Assembly (NCBI GenBank): GCA_025331435.1
Contig: JAIWNI010000012.1
Span: forward strand, 310,001 to 374,000
Direction: 5' to 3'
Length of the DNA: 64,000 bases
From: Choanephora cucurbitarum
Lineage: Eukaryota; Mucoromycota; Mucoromycetes; Mucorales; Choanephoraceae
Made by a program: the position numbers and the translations under genes. Within the stretch, counting starts at the first letter, position 1, and the number at the start of each line of letters is the position of its first letter. Under the pieces are notes generated by a model. It was given only the letters and a program-made list of their open reading frames with translations, was not told the DNA's origin and searched no databases. Positions 46,900 through 58,731 of the stretch are shown piece after piece.

Positions 46900-47655
46900 A
46901 TGAACCCTCTCTCAAATACTGAACCTCTTAACTTTGACTCCTTGGACGATTGGTTGGAGAGTGATCTTCGTCAATCTGGTATTCTCTTGCCTACTGAAAA
47001 TGACAAGTCTATTCAATCTCCTATGATGCCTCCTACACCAGCTCAAATGATGCTCGCCTCTCCTCCTATTTCGGAATGTACACCTCGCATTGACCCTCTT
47101 CTCGATCTTTCTACACCAATGCTAAAATATGAACCTCTCTCACCAATTGAAACACCTAAGGCTGAATTACAAGACTTTTCTAAATCTAATATTGATCTTC
47201 AACCATTTGTCAAAGCACTCTCGCTTCTTGGCTCATTACAATACCAGCAAAACAGCAATCCTCAATACAGCAGTAATAACAACACAAATAGCAATAAGCG
47301 CCAAAGAAGTGAATCGATAGAAGAGCAACAAAATGAAGTACAAGACCTAATTGCCTTAAAAAGACAAAGAAATACTGATGCTGCCAGAAGATCTCGCCAA
47401 CGCAAAGCAATGAAGATGGATGCCTTAGAAAAGCGAGTGATGGATCTGGAAGCAGAAAACGAACGATTAAGGTTACGCGCTGCAGTAGCCGAAAGCGAGC
47501 GTGCCACTATCGAAGCAAAGGAAAAGAGAAGTAGAGTCAGAGTTTTGGAATTAGAACGACAATTAGCAGATACACACAAAACACTACTCAAGTACAACGG
47601 CAATGATACAACGCTATTACCAGCAACATCAACTATCGCAACCTCAGCAATTTAG
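46900..47655 (+). CDS. bZIP transcription factor (Gcn4/ATF4-like)
   Basis: This is a nuclear DNA-binding activator. It is a single exon of 251 residues; the first ATG after the TATA box was used, although an upstream in-frame start is also open. The basic region KRQRNTDAARRSRQRK (about residues 153-170) matches the Gcn4 signature NTxAARRSRxRK. A leucine zipper follows with heptads through LEKRVMDLEAENERL and LELERQL. The N-terminal acidic segment (FDSLDDWLESDL) and Ser/Pro-rich middle (PPISECTPRIDPLLDL) look like activation and phosphodegron-type regions. By analogy with Gcn4/Cpc1 it could control amino-acid starvation responses, with TGACTCA-type targets; that is inference from the DNA-contact residues. 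Confidence 0.9.
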   Translation: MNPLSNTEPLNFDSLDDWLESDLRQSGILLPTENDKSIQSPMMPPTPAQMMLASPPISECTPRIDPLLDLSTPMLKYEPLSPIETPKAELQDFSKSNIDLQPFVKALSLLGSLQYQQNSNPQYSSNNNTNSNKRQRSESIEEQQNEVQDLIALKRQRNTDAARRSRQRKAMKMDALEKRVMDLEAENERLRLRAAVAESERATIEAKEKRSRVRVLELERQLADTHKTLLKYNGNDTTLLPATSTIATSAI

Positions 47656-50600
47656 ATTGGACTCCCTCTTCTACACATTTTGTTCTATATTTATTTCCGT
47701 ATCAATTTTTTGTATTGATATATGAAACGATAAACTCTTAAAAACCAAAGAAGTGATTGGAAGATTCCTTTCTTCCTTTCCTTCTTAAGCCCTCACAAAA
47801 GCGTGTACCCCATGTCTTAATAGTGTCGAAAAAAATTCTTTTTTCATGGCTCTTTTCATAAGATTGGTCTTCTCGCTAACCCCCTTTCACCTATCTCTCT
47901 TTTTAAGACAGCTTTACTAACTTTGCTTTATTTTTGAACTATAGGTTTTTTGGTATTCTTCATAATATTCTTTTTGTTTTAATGAAAAAATAAGCAAATA
48001 AGATTGTTGTGTTGAGTTGTTCACTTTGGGTCTCTTTTTTAATAAGTTTCTGGAAAGCAAGTTCTAGCAAAAGAGAATGTGTGCTAAGAATCACAGTATA
48101 AAAAGTGTTACCGATTGGCCCTCCTCTCTCTCCTCTCCTCTAGGCATTGGCTTACTAACTCAATTGAAATAAACGGTCGCTCAAACTCATAGGCAACATT
48201 TTTTAGAATGGGCAGGTCGGTAATACAAGACATGGTAAAGTTTCATTTTTATTTTATTTCATACTTTTTTTTTACATTTTCTTTTGAGAAGGATCTTCTT
48301 TATGTTATTTTCTTTACGGATAATATTAGAGTAGTCTTTCAATTTTGATAAATAAAAATCTATTTTTTTTTTTACTCGGTGAAATGCGACTACCTTATGA
48401 TTGGCAAATACTTTTGTCTTGGATTAAAAATTATGTACCTCTTCATTTGGTTCACTGCCACTCTTTTAGCATTTTTTTAGTTACGAAAGTCTATTTCGAT
48501 TATCTTGACGGGAAAGTAGCGAATGTCTTATTGCTACAAACTTCAGTAGAAAACTTACGCAAACAACTCACGTAATATAGATATCTCATAAACCCCACAC
48601 ATAATCTTTCTTGATTTAGTATAGCCTTTTCTCCCCTTCAATTTCTTTTTTTTTTCTTTTGTAAACATGACCAATCCATATACAATAGACTATTCAACAA
48701 TATACCCTATATGAAAGCCTATTGTCTAGAAAGAAATTAGCCTATATGCAGGATAGGCCCGTCTTATTATTCAATTAGATCCTACATAGCCAATAGTGTT
48801 TGGTAAAAAAAAAGTAGAGATAAGTCATGTTGTACAAGGCTGTCTTGCATTCTTTTTTACTTAGCTGTGTCTCAATGTACAAAATAGATGCTAAACATTG
48901 TTTATGAGTCACTAAAATAAACGCGCACACAAAGAAAGCAAAAAGACAGTTTTAGACATCCCCATTTATTGGAGCAAACAAGGCTTCTTCTAAATAAAAT
49001 CTTTGAGAACAAAACAAGATGGCTTGTTATTTGTGCTAGCTTTCTTCATAATCTGTCATCGAAAGGACCCGAAAGATTCCATGAGCCCCAGCCTTACTAA
49101 AGTGTTATAACAGATCAGGGTAAGTATTATAAGGATGCTATGCACATATAGATCCGTTGTACCTTTATTGTTGTGCAACGAAAGAAAAAGTCTAATACAA
49201 AACTGTTATGTCAAAAGCTTGGAGTTATTTTTTTGAGTAACAGAGTAAAGTTTCATTGTAAAGAGTGATCTTTGATCAGCTGTATCCAGGATATCCGTCG
49301 CCAACCCTAATACTTAATGTTGGATATAGCGTTTCTTTTTGTCAAATCTATTCGTCTGAATGTAATTTTTTATTTGAAGCTCAAATTAAAAACGAGAGAT
49401 CACGAGGGTTTCCTATCTCACATCAAAAGAGGTACGGCCATCGATCATTGGCCTGTTATTTTTGATAACTCTAATCCCTTTTAGAGATCTCCGAGTAGAT
49501 GAATGCACATCATATGGCTAAAAAGAAATAGCAGGGACAACAACACTCTAACTCGTGCTCAACACCCAAAGCACAGATGATGTAGACTTACAGAACCAGT
49601 CTTGACTACATCCTTAAACTTAGTGTCATGAAAGCTTAAACATTTCAGTAAAAAAAAAAGTGGTATATGATCTTCTAAAAGACCGAAATGAAAGAAGGGC
49701 CCACTGGAAACTATAGATGTTTGCGATAAGAGTAAAACTTAGGTCGGGTAAAAGTACTGAGTAGCATTTCGAAAAGAAAAATAATTGGCTCGCAATGGTT
49801 TCTAGAAAGCACCTTTAAACCAGGGTCTTGAAGTTCAACCAACCTGACATGAGCTACTAATAGGTAATAAAAAGAAAGGTCAAATGCCTTTTTTCTTTGT
49901 GTTTTGAATATCTTGTTGATTGGTCGTCAACATCACTTATGGTTAACATCCTTGATTTTGTAGATAATTCACTTCCCTATAAGGCTATTCACAAGAAGAC
50001 AGATTTGCTATACCACTTAAGGCAGCGCAAACGGAAACCTTGTCGAGTTTTCATAGGACTCAAGTTAGAAATCTTTCTTTTTCGTGACCCTAACTGTTCT
50101 CTAAAGAACAGAAAATACAATGGACAGAACGTAGTATTAGGCACCATTCTTCTTCACTAACATGCCTCTTCTTTGAAGAAGAGAGAGAAACTACAGAAAA
50201 TGAAACTGAAGATGGAAGACAGTAGAACTTTCAATGGGGGCTCTTGTATCAAAAGAGCAAGGCTAAAGATTATATATTCCAGATACAATTGTATTTGTAT
50301 CATTAATAAGTTCAGTTTATACACCATGGTACTGCCTGAGTTGAGTATTCTTTTTATGAATAACAAGGCAAGGCTATGCTTTCTGTTAATGAGTGATAGA
50401 ACGAAGTCTTTTTATCACATTGTCAACGTTTGAATTTAGTATCTCTGCAGTATTCTTTTTTTTTTTTTGGAAACTCAACCTAAAAGCAGTTAAGGGATTT
50501 CAGTTAAAAGGCAAGGATTTGGTCGGTATATAAGAGCTTGTTTCTACAAGTTACAGTGGTGACTGAAAGAAAAACAACATCCAAAAGCTCGATTAGCCTT

Positions 50601-51285
50601 GTTTTATGATTTGAAAAAAAAACATGCTTAGCCTATAACAATAAGCTTGCTTCATTGACAATCAACAACTTTCAACTCTTGTGTATTTTTCAAAGGAGCA
50701 TTCTTTTGAGAAAAAGAAAAGCTCATTGGCCCATTCCTCAGTTTCAGTAGTGATAGTGTTGTTTTCGTTTGCGTTTTGAACGATAACAAACAATTTGGTA
50801 TTTGTGTTAAATATCTTATTGACTGCATACCCAACATGGGCCAGCTGCATAGTATTTTGCACTCTAACAACGAGCATATACAGTAGAAATTACCAAAAGA
50901 AAAATCGAGAAATCAGAGACAAAACAATGCTTCTCTTCATATCGATCAAAAGAAATAGTTTTTATGATTGACATCGAGTAATAAAGTAAACGGATCATAT
51001 GAAACTAAAGTCACCAGTCAACCCAGAGGGGAATAAGTCGACTCTGCTCCCGTCCAAGTTAGTCAATGCAGTGTTTCCTTCCACCATGTCTGTTTTCTTT
51101 TTGCCTTTTTGTGCAAAGGCTGATAGCACATAAATCATATTAATCGGACTTCAGCCTAGCAATTCTAAGCATGCCCAACACGTCTTCCTTAGTTCAATTG
51201 AACAAGAAATATAAGCCCTATAAATTCCTGGTTTTCTTCTTTTTTGTCTATTCGGTGTTTTTGCGATACGCAAAAGTCGTATCTA
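47656..51285. other. Gene-poor region, first half
   Basis: No supportable gene over 3.6 kb. Short frames exist. The one at 50662-50877 (minus, 71 codons, VQNTMQLAHVGYAVNKIF) has protein-like composition but no recognisable family and no start context, so it may be a relic. Confidence 0.35.
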
Positions 51286-51500
51286 CAGTGGTACCCCGAT
51301 TTAAGCATAATATTTTTGTAAGCTTCATGTGTTATGTTTATAGTGATATTCCATTCCAAACATAGTAAAAACTATAAAAGTACAATCAGAGCGCAGCATA
51401 TTAAAGGAAATCGAAGCTTGCTTGCCAAATGCCCTATTTTCCATACAAGTATGATGCATGAAGCTTACAAAAATATTATGCTTAAATCGGGGTACCACTG
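51286..51500. mobile_element. MITE, family B (215 bp, 44-bp perfect TIRs)
   Basis: It starts CAGTGGTACCCCGATTTAAG and ends with the exact reverse complement. The inverted repeats match perfectly for 44 bases (51286-51329 and 51457-51500). TA flanks both sides (51284-51285 and 51501-51502), the target duplication of Tc1/mariner/pogo elements. The unique centre of about 127 bases has no coding capacity. Perfect arms suggest a recent insertion mobilised by a transposase encoded elsewhere. Confidence 0.93.
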
Positions 51501-54500
51501 TAGCTACTATCTCAGTTGGATAAAAGCTACTTACTTTTTTCTGAACACCATACTGACTCAGTTGAAAAAAAAAAAAGCGTGAATTTTTTGTAGCTTTGTT
51601 CCTTAAACCTCTTAGTAGATTTCTTGCCCAATGATGGTCTGTAAGTTACTTTACATGCTAGTAGCACCTCTTGTAATTGTTTTCTTGTACATTGCCCTCT
51701 ACCTACTTCTTCCTTATCCTCTTCATCCCTTGCTCGTCTGAATTGGGATCTGTGAAATTTATGTGGCCATGAATCGGGCTTATTAACATCAAACAGCTAT
51801 GAGGAGAAGAAAGTAAGACTATCTTGTAAAATCTATAGTACACAGTATATATTACTATTAAGATACATTTTTCCTCTTCCATCTCCTTCTTTTACTATCT
51901 ATTCTCTTTTGCTTTATGCAAATAAGTATGAGAAAGTACTTCATACCTCATATGCTTATGATTTCTTTAAAAATTAGTTCTCTCTTCTCTTGGAATAGTC
52001 TTTCACAAAGTTTTGACAAGCACTAATGACAACTGCTTATCTCTTGAGCTGGATGAATTCTAGATCTAATACTTTTAGAAGTGTTCAACAGAATTCAAAG
52101 CGTAAAAAAAATTAAACGCTTCTTTATCCTGTGATGACTCCTTTCAATTGCATGCTTAAACCTTCAGTATGATATGCAACTCCATACACTTAGAAGAAAA
52201 TGAAGCGTCTAGTATTATCGTTTCATGAGCTAAAAATGAAGCTTTTCTAATATGGTAAACATCCACTGCAACAAAAAAATCAATGCTATCTTTGCAAACA
52301 ATTGCTCCTCCCTTAATTTCTTTCGTTGTTGCATTTACTCGCCCAAGAAAAAGAACTCAAGTATTGACATCAGCTTTTCAAACTGAATATCTGAATTCAA
52401 TGGACCAAAAATACACGAAAATTTTTTCATTGATTTAGTAACAATGTAGAAATGTCCCTTAGTCTATTCCCAAGTGATTTTTATCGTAAATATCCGCAAG
52501 AGATTAATAATTATCCGCTGCATAGAACGGACAAGATCAAGGATTACGAAAGTAAAGACAGAACAGTATATTTGCAAGCATGAATTCGCTCTCTATTCTA
52601 TCTCTTGCTTTTGTTGAATGCTCATGGCATAAAGGATTCACAAAGCACAGTCATTTCAAGATGTCTTAAGCATCTCTTACTTTTTCTTTTCTTCAGAGGT
52701 TTTCTAAGGAAGTAGCAAATCAGTTTCTTTTTGAAGCCAATAAACATCTATCTTCAGTAAACTCGTATCTTTTATTTTAACGTCATGCTGGCGTCTGTTT
52801 TCTGGGCGCTTTCATCCATTACAATAATGCTTTATTTTAAGGTATTGATGAATTGCAAGCTGGAGACAGTACATAATCAAAATTTAGTTTAGAAGACTGT
52901 TCTAAATGTTCATTCACTCTCTTTTCTTAAACAATTTGCAGATATAAACACACTTCTTAAGGATTGCTCGAAGGAAAGCCATGTTACACAAAATTGATCA
53001 GTTTGTCGAGTTAATAAGATCAGAAAAGAAGTTGAATCGGTTCGGTACTGAAGTCAGTTGAAACCGAACCGATTGCGAACCATAAAAGTGAACACAACTG
53101 CTAACTTTGATGAACTTACTTCAATGAGGGAAAGGGAGATCAAATGGACTGGGTGGACAGGGGCGTATTGGAATGCAGTGTACAATGAATCGAGACTTGA
53201 TCTAGATGACACAAGCAATACATTTATAGTAATTTTAATACAAAGATAAAGGGAGTGGTTCCAAGCTTTCTAAACTGATTCATCAGAAAAAAAAGAAAGA
53301 GGCGCTTATGCTTATTGAACCTGTTGGCAACAAAACATAATGAATACTTATTAGGTATTTTATGCAATTATCTCAGAATTCTTTTACTGATTATAAAGAG
53401 AATCAGAAAAGCTCCATTAAAGCATGTCATAATAATTGAAGCATCAAGAAAGGTTAAGGGCCGCTTGAATCAATGAAACATCAGTTTTCCTTTCTTTTTA
53501 TTTTTACTAAAAGGCCAAAGAAAACGATAGCGCTAGCATAAGATAGTTCGTCATAGGTGATATAATACAATGGCAATGGGATGGGAGGGGGGAGCCAAGC
53601 GCAGTTTATGTGAACACAAAGAAGACGGAGACAGTTATGGTGAGATCTAAACAAAGTGCCAATGCCGGCCTTTTCTCTTTCCGATCCTTACAATGTGTGG
53701 GTTTGAGTGCATTGTGTTACAGTCAACCGATTGTTATGTTTATCCAAGTCCCCATGCTGCATTACAAATCATGGAAATAAGTCATGAAAGGAAAGTAAAG
53801 TCAATATTGGATATGGAAAAAAAAATTTTTTTGTGTATATTTTCTGTAAAAAAAAGAATTCGTTTACGAAGTCAGTAAGAGGATCAAGAGTGGCAATTTA
53901 CCAAAAAGGTGAAAGTGTATCTTTTTTTTGTTCGCACTAAGTGATTTCTATTGTAGACCAGAACAAGATGAAGCATAGACCTATCTCCGCCCTTTTTTAA
54001 TACTCTTGTTCTCTTCTTTTTTGGGCCACAAATTGGGATGAATGTACCCTGCTCATTCACGACATGGCTCGTCATACAGAAACTCCCCTACTTTTTATGA
54101 TCGGGAACTTGTTTTGTTTTGGTATATGTTTTCTTTTTGCCTCATTATATATGGATGTGTCTAGAGTATAGAAGAGAGAAAAAAGAAAACTAATCAACGG
54201 CATAATTAGAGTTTCTACTAATTAATAAGAAAGAAAAGAGGTTATTGTCTATTTCTACGGAATGAATTCTACATTTTAGGCTATATTTCATACCGTGTAA
54301 CCTCTTTGCTTTCTTTCTTTGTAGAATCAAGCTAAAAATTCCAGAATTTTAACATGGCGACTGTCTAGCCTGTTTTTCTATTGCTTCCTCTAAAGAAAAA
54401 AATAGAAAGCCATTGAGGAAGAATATAGCACACAAACCAATTACAATGGCAACTCGCTTGCATGTTACAATGCCTCGAAAAAAAAAGAGAAAAACATTAC

Positions 54501-54665
54501 TTGCATGAATACAAAGAGAAGTAACTACCTGTTATTCTTTCTTCCTCATGTCTTTCAACAGTGTAACACTGGGTACTAATTGATTTTTTCTCTATCTGGT
54601 ATTCTTGTCAGACAGAAAAAAAAATGGGTCACTCAATCAAACATGTCATGGTCAATATTCTATTC
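51501..54665. other. Gene-poor region, second half
   Basis: No supportable gene over 3.2 kb. A perfect 12-bp stem hairpin lies at 53035-53074 (AATCGGTTCGGT, 16-nt loop, ACCGAACCGATT). Otherwise AT-rich unique sequence. Confidence 0.35.
53035..53074. repeat. Inverted repeat, 12-bp arms
   Basis: AATCGGTTCGGT at 53035-53046 and its exact complement ACCGAACCGATT at 53063-53074 are separated by 16 bases. The arms are GC-rich for this region. Function unknown; it is not next to a gene. Confidence 0.75.
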
Positions 54666-54675
54666 TATATAAATA
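54666..54675 (+). promoter_or_regulatory. TATA box of the secreted DPBB gene
   Basis: TATATAAATA lies 76 bases upstream of the ATG at 54742, at normal distance for a strong regulated fungal promoter. A CT-rich initiator-like stretch follows. Confidence 0.6.
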
Positions 54676-54741
54676 CAGACCGAAAAAATAAAAAAGGCCT
54701 TTACTATTGTACCTTCTCTCATATATCTCTCTCGCTAAAAA

Positions 54742-55642
54742 ATGCAAATCTCAAGAACATCTATGCTAATTGCCTTACTGGCTATGTTTGGCAATGCCGC
54801 AGTATTGGCTGGTCAAACCAAATGTCAATTATCTGTTGAGAAGGCCACCATTAGAGCTTCTCATTCTCACCTTAGAATTCGTGGTGATATCGATGTTGGT
54901 AACAAGAAGTGTAAGCCTGCTTCATCTGGTCATGTCAAGACCACTGTCAAGTTCAACTCCAAGAAGAACATTCAATTCAAGGATGCCAATGACAAAATTC
55001 ATTCTGGTAATGAATGCAGCATTGTAGCCAGCTGGTATAACCGTCCTGATGACTATAAAAACTCTGGAAAGAACACTCAAATCTATGTGCCCCTTCGCTC
55101 CATTGAAAGCATTGATTGCAATGGACACTCCAAGAGCCACCACAAGAACAAGAAGAACAAGACCAAGAAGAGCAAGACCAAGACCAAGAAGAGAACAACC
55201 AAGAAGAAGACCACCAAGAAGACCACCAAGAAGACCACCAAGAAGACCACCAAGAAGTCATCTGGAGGCAGTTATAATTCTCATTACTCGGGTAAGGCTA
55301 CTTTCTTTACTCCCAACCAAGGTGCTTGTGGCGATTGGAATGACGACAGTGACTACATTGCTGCTATTGTAAGTCTCCTATAAAGAAATGAATGAGCTTT
55401 TCATATACTTACTATATATCTTATAGGGTGGTTCTCTCTATGGTAGTTACAGCAGAAAGAGTTCTTACTGTGGTAAGAAAGTCAAAGTGGTCAATAAGTC
55501 CAATGGCAAAAGTGTTACTGTTACAATCAAGGATGCCTGTGAAAGCTGTGCTAGAACTCATATTGATCTTTCTCCTGCTGCTTTTGCTCAGATCGGTAAA
55601 TTTGATACTGGTGTTCTTTCAGTCGACTGGTACATTTATTAA
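54742..55642 (+). CDS. Secreted expansin-like/RlpA-like double-psi beta-barrel protein
   Basis: This is probably an extracellular or wall-associated protein. Exons are 54742-55368 and 55427-55642, giving 280 residues. A signal peptide (SMLIALLAMFGNAAVLA) ends near residue 24. Residues about 28-132 form a cysteine-containing N-terminal domain I do not recognise (TKCQLSVEKATIRASHSHLR). A basic linker (about 133-175) ends in KKTT repeats. The C-terminal domain, about 178-280, has the double-psi beta-barrel features of expansin, barwin and RlpA proteins: YSGKATFFTPNQGACG, VTVTIKDACESC, HIDLSPAAFAQIG. Catalytic activity is not implied; fungal relatives bind or loosen wall polysaccharides or act as elicitors. 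The basic linker may bind anionic wall polymers (inference). Confidence 0.85.
55204..55257 (+). repeat. 12-bp tandem repeat encoding KKTT
   Basis: Four and a half perfect copies of AAGAAGACCACC encode Lys-Lys-Thr-Thr in the linker of the secreted protein. Identical codons in each unit point to recent expansion by slippage. Confidence 0.9.
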
Positions 55643-57002
55643 AGATATTGACTGGATCAAGCTTTCTCCTCTTATATATATACACATTGCATAACCCTCA
55701 AACACCAATTCTGTATAAAATTAAAAAATCAATAAACAGGTCGTATGAGTTGATCTCATACGCTATAACAATCAAAATACTGAATGTCTTTTTGAACAAC
55801 ATTATTTCTTTTACTAATACAAAACTTATTTTGATGGGTCCTTTGACAGATTTGTGATGATATAAGTAGGAGTCTTAACTTGGTTCATTCCTATTTTAAC
55901 AAAAAAAAAGAAACTCGGGATGAAACTAATCAAGAAATAGTACGTCGAATTTCACGCGCCACTGAAAGAGGTTTAAAATAATAGAGTCAGTTTGAATTTG
56001 AAATCACTTGGAGAGTAAAAGCAACCATTGATTTTGGCAAGAACTGAAGTTGATAGGCTAACAATCTATTCTAAAGGCGCTAGATGCACACGTTTGTTTT
56101 TCTTGAGAGAGAGAGAGAGAGTCTGGCCCTTGTTGTTTACATACATGAGACAAGTGGCTATGTTGTTTGTACACAGTCTCTGGTTTTTTTTAAAAAAGAA
56201 AGAAAGACCGGAGTACCTGAAAAGCTTAAAAAAAAGGGGGGGGGGAGGGTGTGCGTGTTTATATTAAAGTGATGTTTATTTTGACTTTTTAGGACATGCT
56301 TGCATAGATCATACTTGGTTCCATAAAAGCACCTTTCGAACAAAGAAAAGTGAAACTAGATTGGTTTTGTTCAGAATCATCATGAGATAGACAACAATTA
56401 AAGCTATCGACTATTACAACAACAAAAAAACAAAAGGATTGACTATAACACAAGAGGCGCCTTATAAGAGATGTTTTTGGACCAGTGTAAGATTGAATGT
56501 ATTGGAAAAAGAAAATCTCCATTGTTCTCCATATGAAGCCTTCAGAAAGTTTCGCTAGATATTTGTCAAAAGAGAAAGCAAATCCATAAGATGTTAAACT
56601 GACGGTATTGTTAATTCAACTAAATGAGGTATTTTATTTCTTCACATCTGACATACATTGGATCTATAAGAACTTTCTCCATAGTATCAATTACAGATAA
56701 GCAGCAAGTCTATCATAGCACAGATTGATACGCTTATTATTTAGTTGAATTGGAATGAGAGATGATCCCCCAATTGGCTTAAGAGAAGCTATGCTTTGTT
56801 GTTATTAGAATAAAATCACACACATGTTGCAGTTTTGATTGGTTGATCGTTTCTTTTTGAAGAATGTATAAACCTTAACTCTTTTTCTTAAACGAGACTC
56901 AGATCTTCTGTTTCAACAGTTTGTTTATCTTCAACAGTAGTACAGATCACTGAAACATATCTTTTTATTCTATTACACCTATTATTTTGTATATATACTT
57001 TT
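55643..57002. other. Intergenic between DPBB and transporter genes
   Basis: A perfect 8-bp stem palindrome (CGTATGAG, loop TTGAT, CTCATACG; 55742-55762) sits about 100 bases after the DPBB stop, next to an AATAAA (about 55731). A nine-G run (56237-56245) and GA repeats (about 56107-56121) follow. No gene seen. Confidence 0.4.
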
Positions 57003-58509
57003 TTAGAACAATCTATCGACAACATTTAATGCTAAAAAGACAACAAAAGTGCAGACAGGAACACACACAACACCATAACTCCAGAAGAGCATACGCAACA
57101 TTTCTTCTTCAAATATGTTGTTCACCTGTGTGATTTGAACCAAATTGATGGCAGTAGGAGTACAGCCCAACACAATCATCATAGTGATAAAGACAGGATC
57201 ACTTGCCATGGTAGACCAATGAGATCCGTAGACCACAAACAACACAACAAGAGGCACTACTAAGAAAGGCATTAAGACCATACGAATAGCAATAGCCAAT
57301 GCAACTGGTTTCTTCATCTGAGGAGAAGCAGGGTGTGTAGATTGAGCGATATCGACCAGCTGAGCACCTAAGCAGGTCAAGATTAAAGGAACAGCTGCCT
57401 TACCACATAACTCAATAGCCTTTGTGAATGAAGGGTACAAGAAGGATTGTTTGTCGTACAAAATGGGCTTGAGTGGAGAGAGACCAACGGCAAGAGCTAA
57501 AAAGGCAGCATAAAGGGGTGGGGACATGAAACTGTGGATGCGTTTGGCCAATGATCTAAGGCGTCCTTGTTGTTGTTGTTGTTGCTGTTGTTGTTTGTTC
57601 TTATTCAACAGTTGCGTGTTTTCATCTGCCAATGTGGTTGAACTCATCTGTCTTGAGGAGATATGACCTGTGGTGGTAAGGTATTCAATGCTACTGCTAC
57701 TGCTGGAAGAAGATGCAACAGGTTGGTTGAATGATTGATAGGATGAAGGCTGTGTTTGTTCTTCATCATGCCCTTGTATGGTTAAATGACTGTTATCGTC
57801 ATCATGTTTCTGTAAGAGTTGGTAACCGTAAGACCAGCGAATCAAATTGCCAAAAATAGCAAAGAACAAGGTATAAGAAATACCTCTAACAAATATAAAA
57901 AAAAAAAGATCAGTTATCCATACCATCACTAAATAGATATTTTGTTACCTAGCAGCAATCGTTTCTGGTGTATCATCTTCTTTCCAAAACAAGATGTGCG
58001 CAGCCTCTGATACAGATAGACTGGAGATAATAGCGATTGGTAATGAATTTGAGTTAGAGAACATCACACAGGCCAAGACAAAGCGACGATAAGCTGGAGT
58101 TAAACCAGCCAACCGAGTGATAATTTGACTGCTTGTGTAATTCATGACGGCATAAATCAGATAAAAGCATGGAATAGGCCAGAAAGCCAATAGTTTTTCA
58201 AAGGAAATGATAGAGGAAATATTAGAGAACAACAGACAGGGTGTAAAGAAGATTAGGTTTAGCTTAGACAGCCACTGCCAAAAAGAAAGATTAGGCTTCA
58301 ATCGAGGTTATGTATCATGACTATGTCATTTACCTTTTGCTTGTTCATGTCAAAGTAGCCATATTTTGCTAGGACACTACCACAAAAGACAACCACCATG
58401 ACTTGCATGATTGCCTAGCAACGAATTATCGGGTCAATAATGACAGCCCTTCAAGTTATTCGCATTATTTTCTTTTTACCTGTATGGCGGCTATAATTAA
58501 ATTCCACAT
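57003..58509 (-). CDS. Auxin-efflux-carrier-like (PIN/PILS family) membrane transporter
   Basis: This is a polytopic membrane transporter of the auxin efflux carrier superfamily; fungal members are mostly ER-located and their substrate is unknown. Exons are 58480-58509, 58334-58414, 57949-58274 and 57003-57885, giving 439 residues. The N-terminal membrane bundle includes IMQVMVVVFCGSVLAKYGYF and LSKLNLIFFTPCLLFSNI, the conserved N-terminal half of the family. A hydrophilic central loop of about 100 residues carries serine and polyglutamine runs (NKQQQQQQQQQGR). The C-terminal bundle has the LKPILYDKQSF region, LGCTPTAINLVQ and LRMLFWSYGVVCVP. The short first exon is supported by phase and by family length. 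The start lies 222 bases downstream of the LC8 stop on the same strand. Confidence 0.92.
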
Positions 58510-58731
58510 AGTCAATTGAGTTAAAGAAAAAGAAATAATAAAAAACGAAAGAAAGAAAAAACAAAAAAAAAACAATTTAAATAAACAATTTTTTTTACGA
58601 TTCAAGAATAGAATCATCTATGATTTCCTTCAAAAAAAATTCGCTGTTTCATCATTTACATTACAACATACTGTGTTGATTTGTGCAACTGCTCTTTTTT
58701 TATATTTTTTATTTTCTAGGCGGTTAAATAA

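Noticed and set aside
55049..55372. Arg/Pro-rich frame overlapping the secreted DPBB gene
   Set aside because: It is the +1 shadow of the KKTT repeat; the other frame has the signal peptide and conserved domain.
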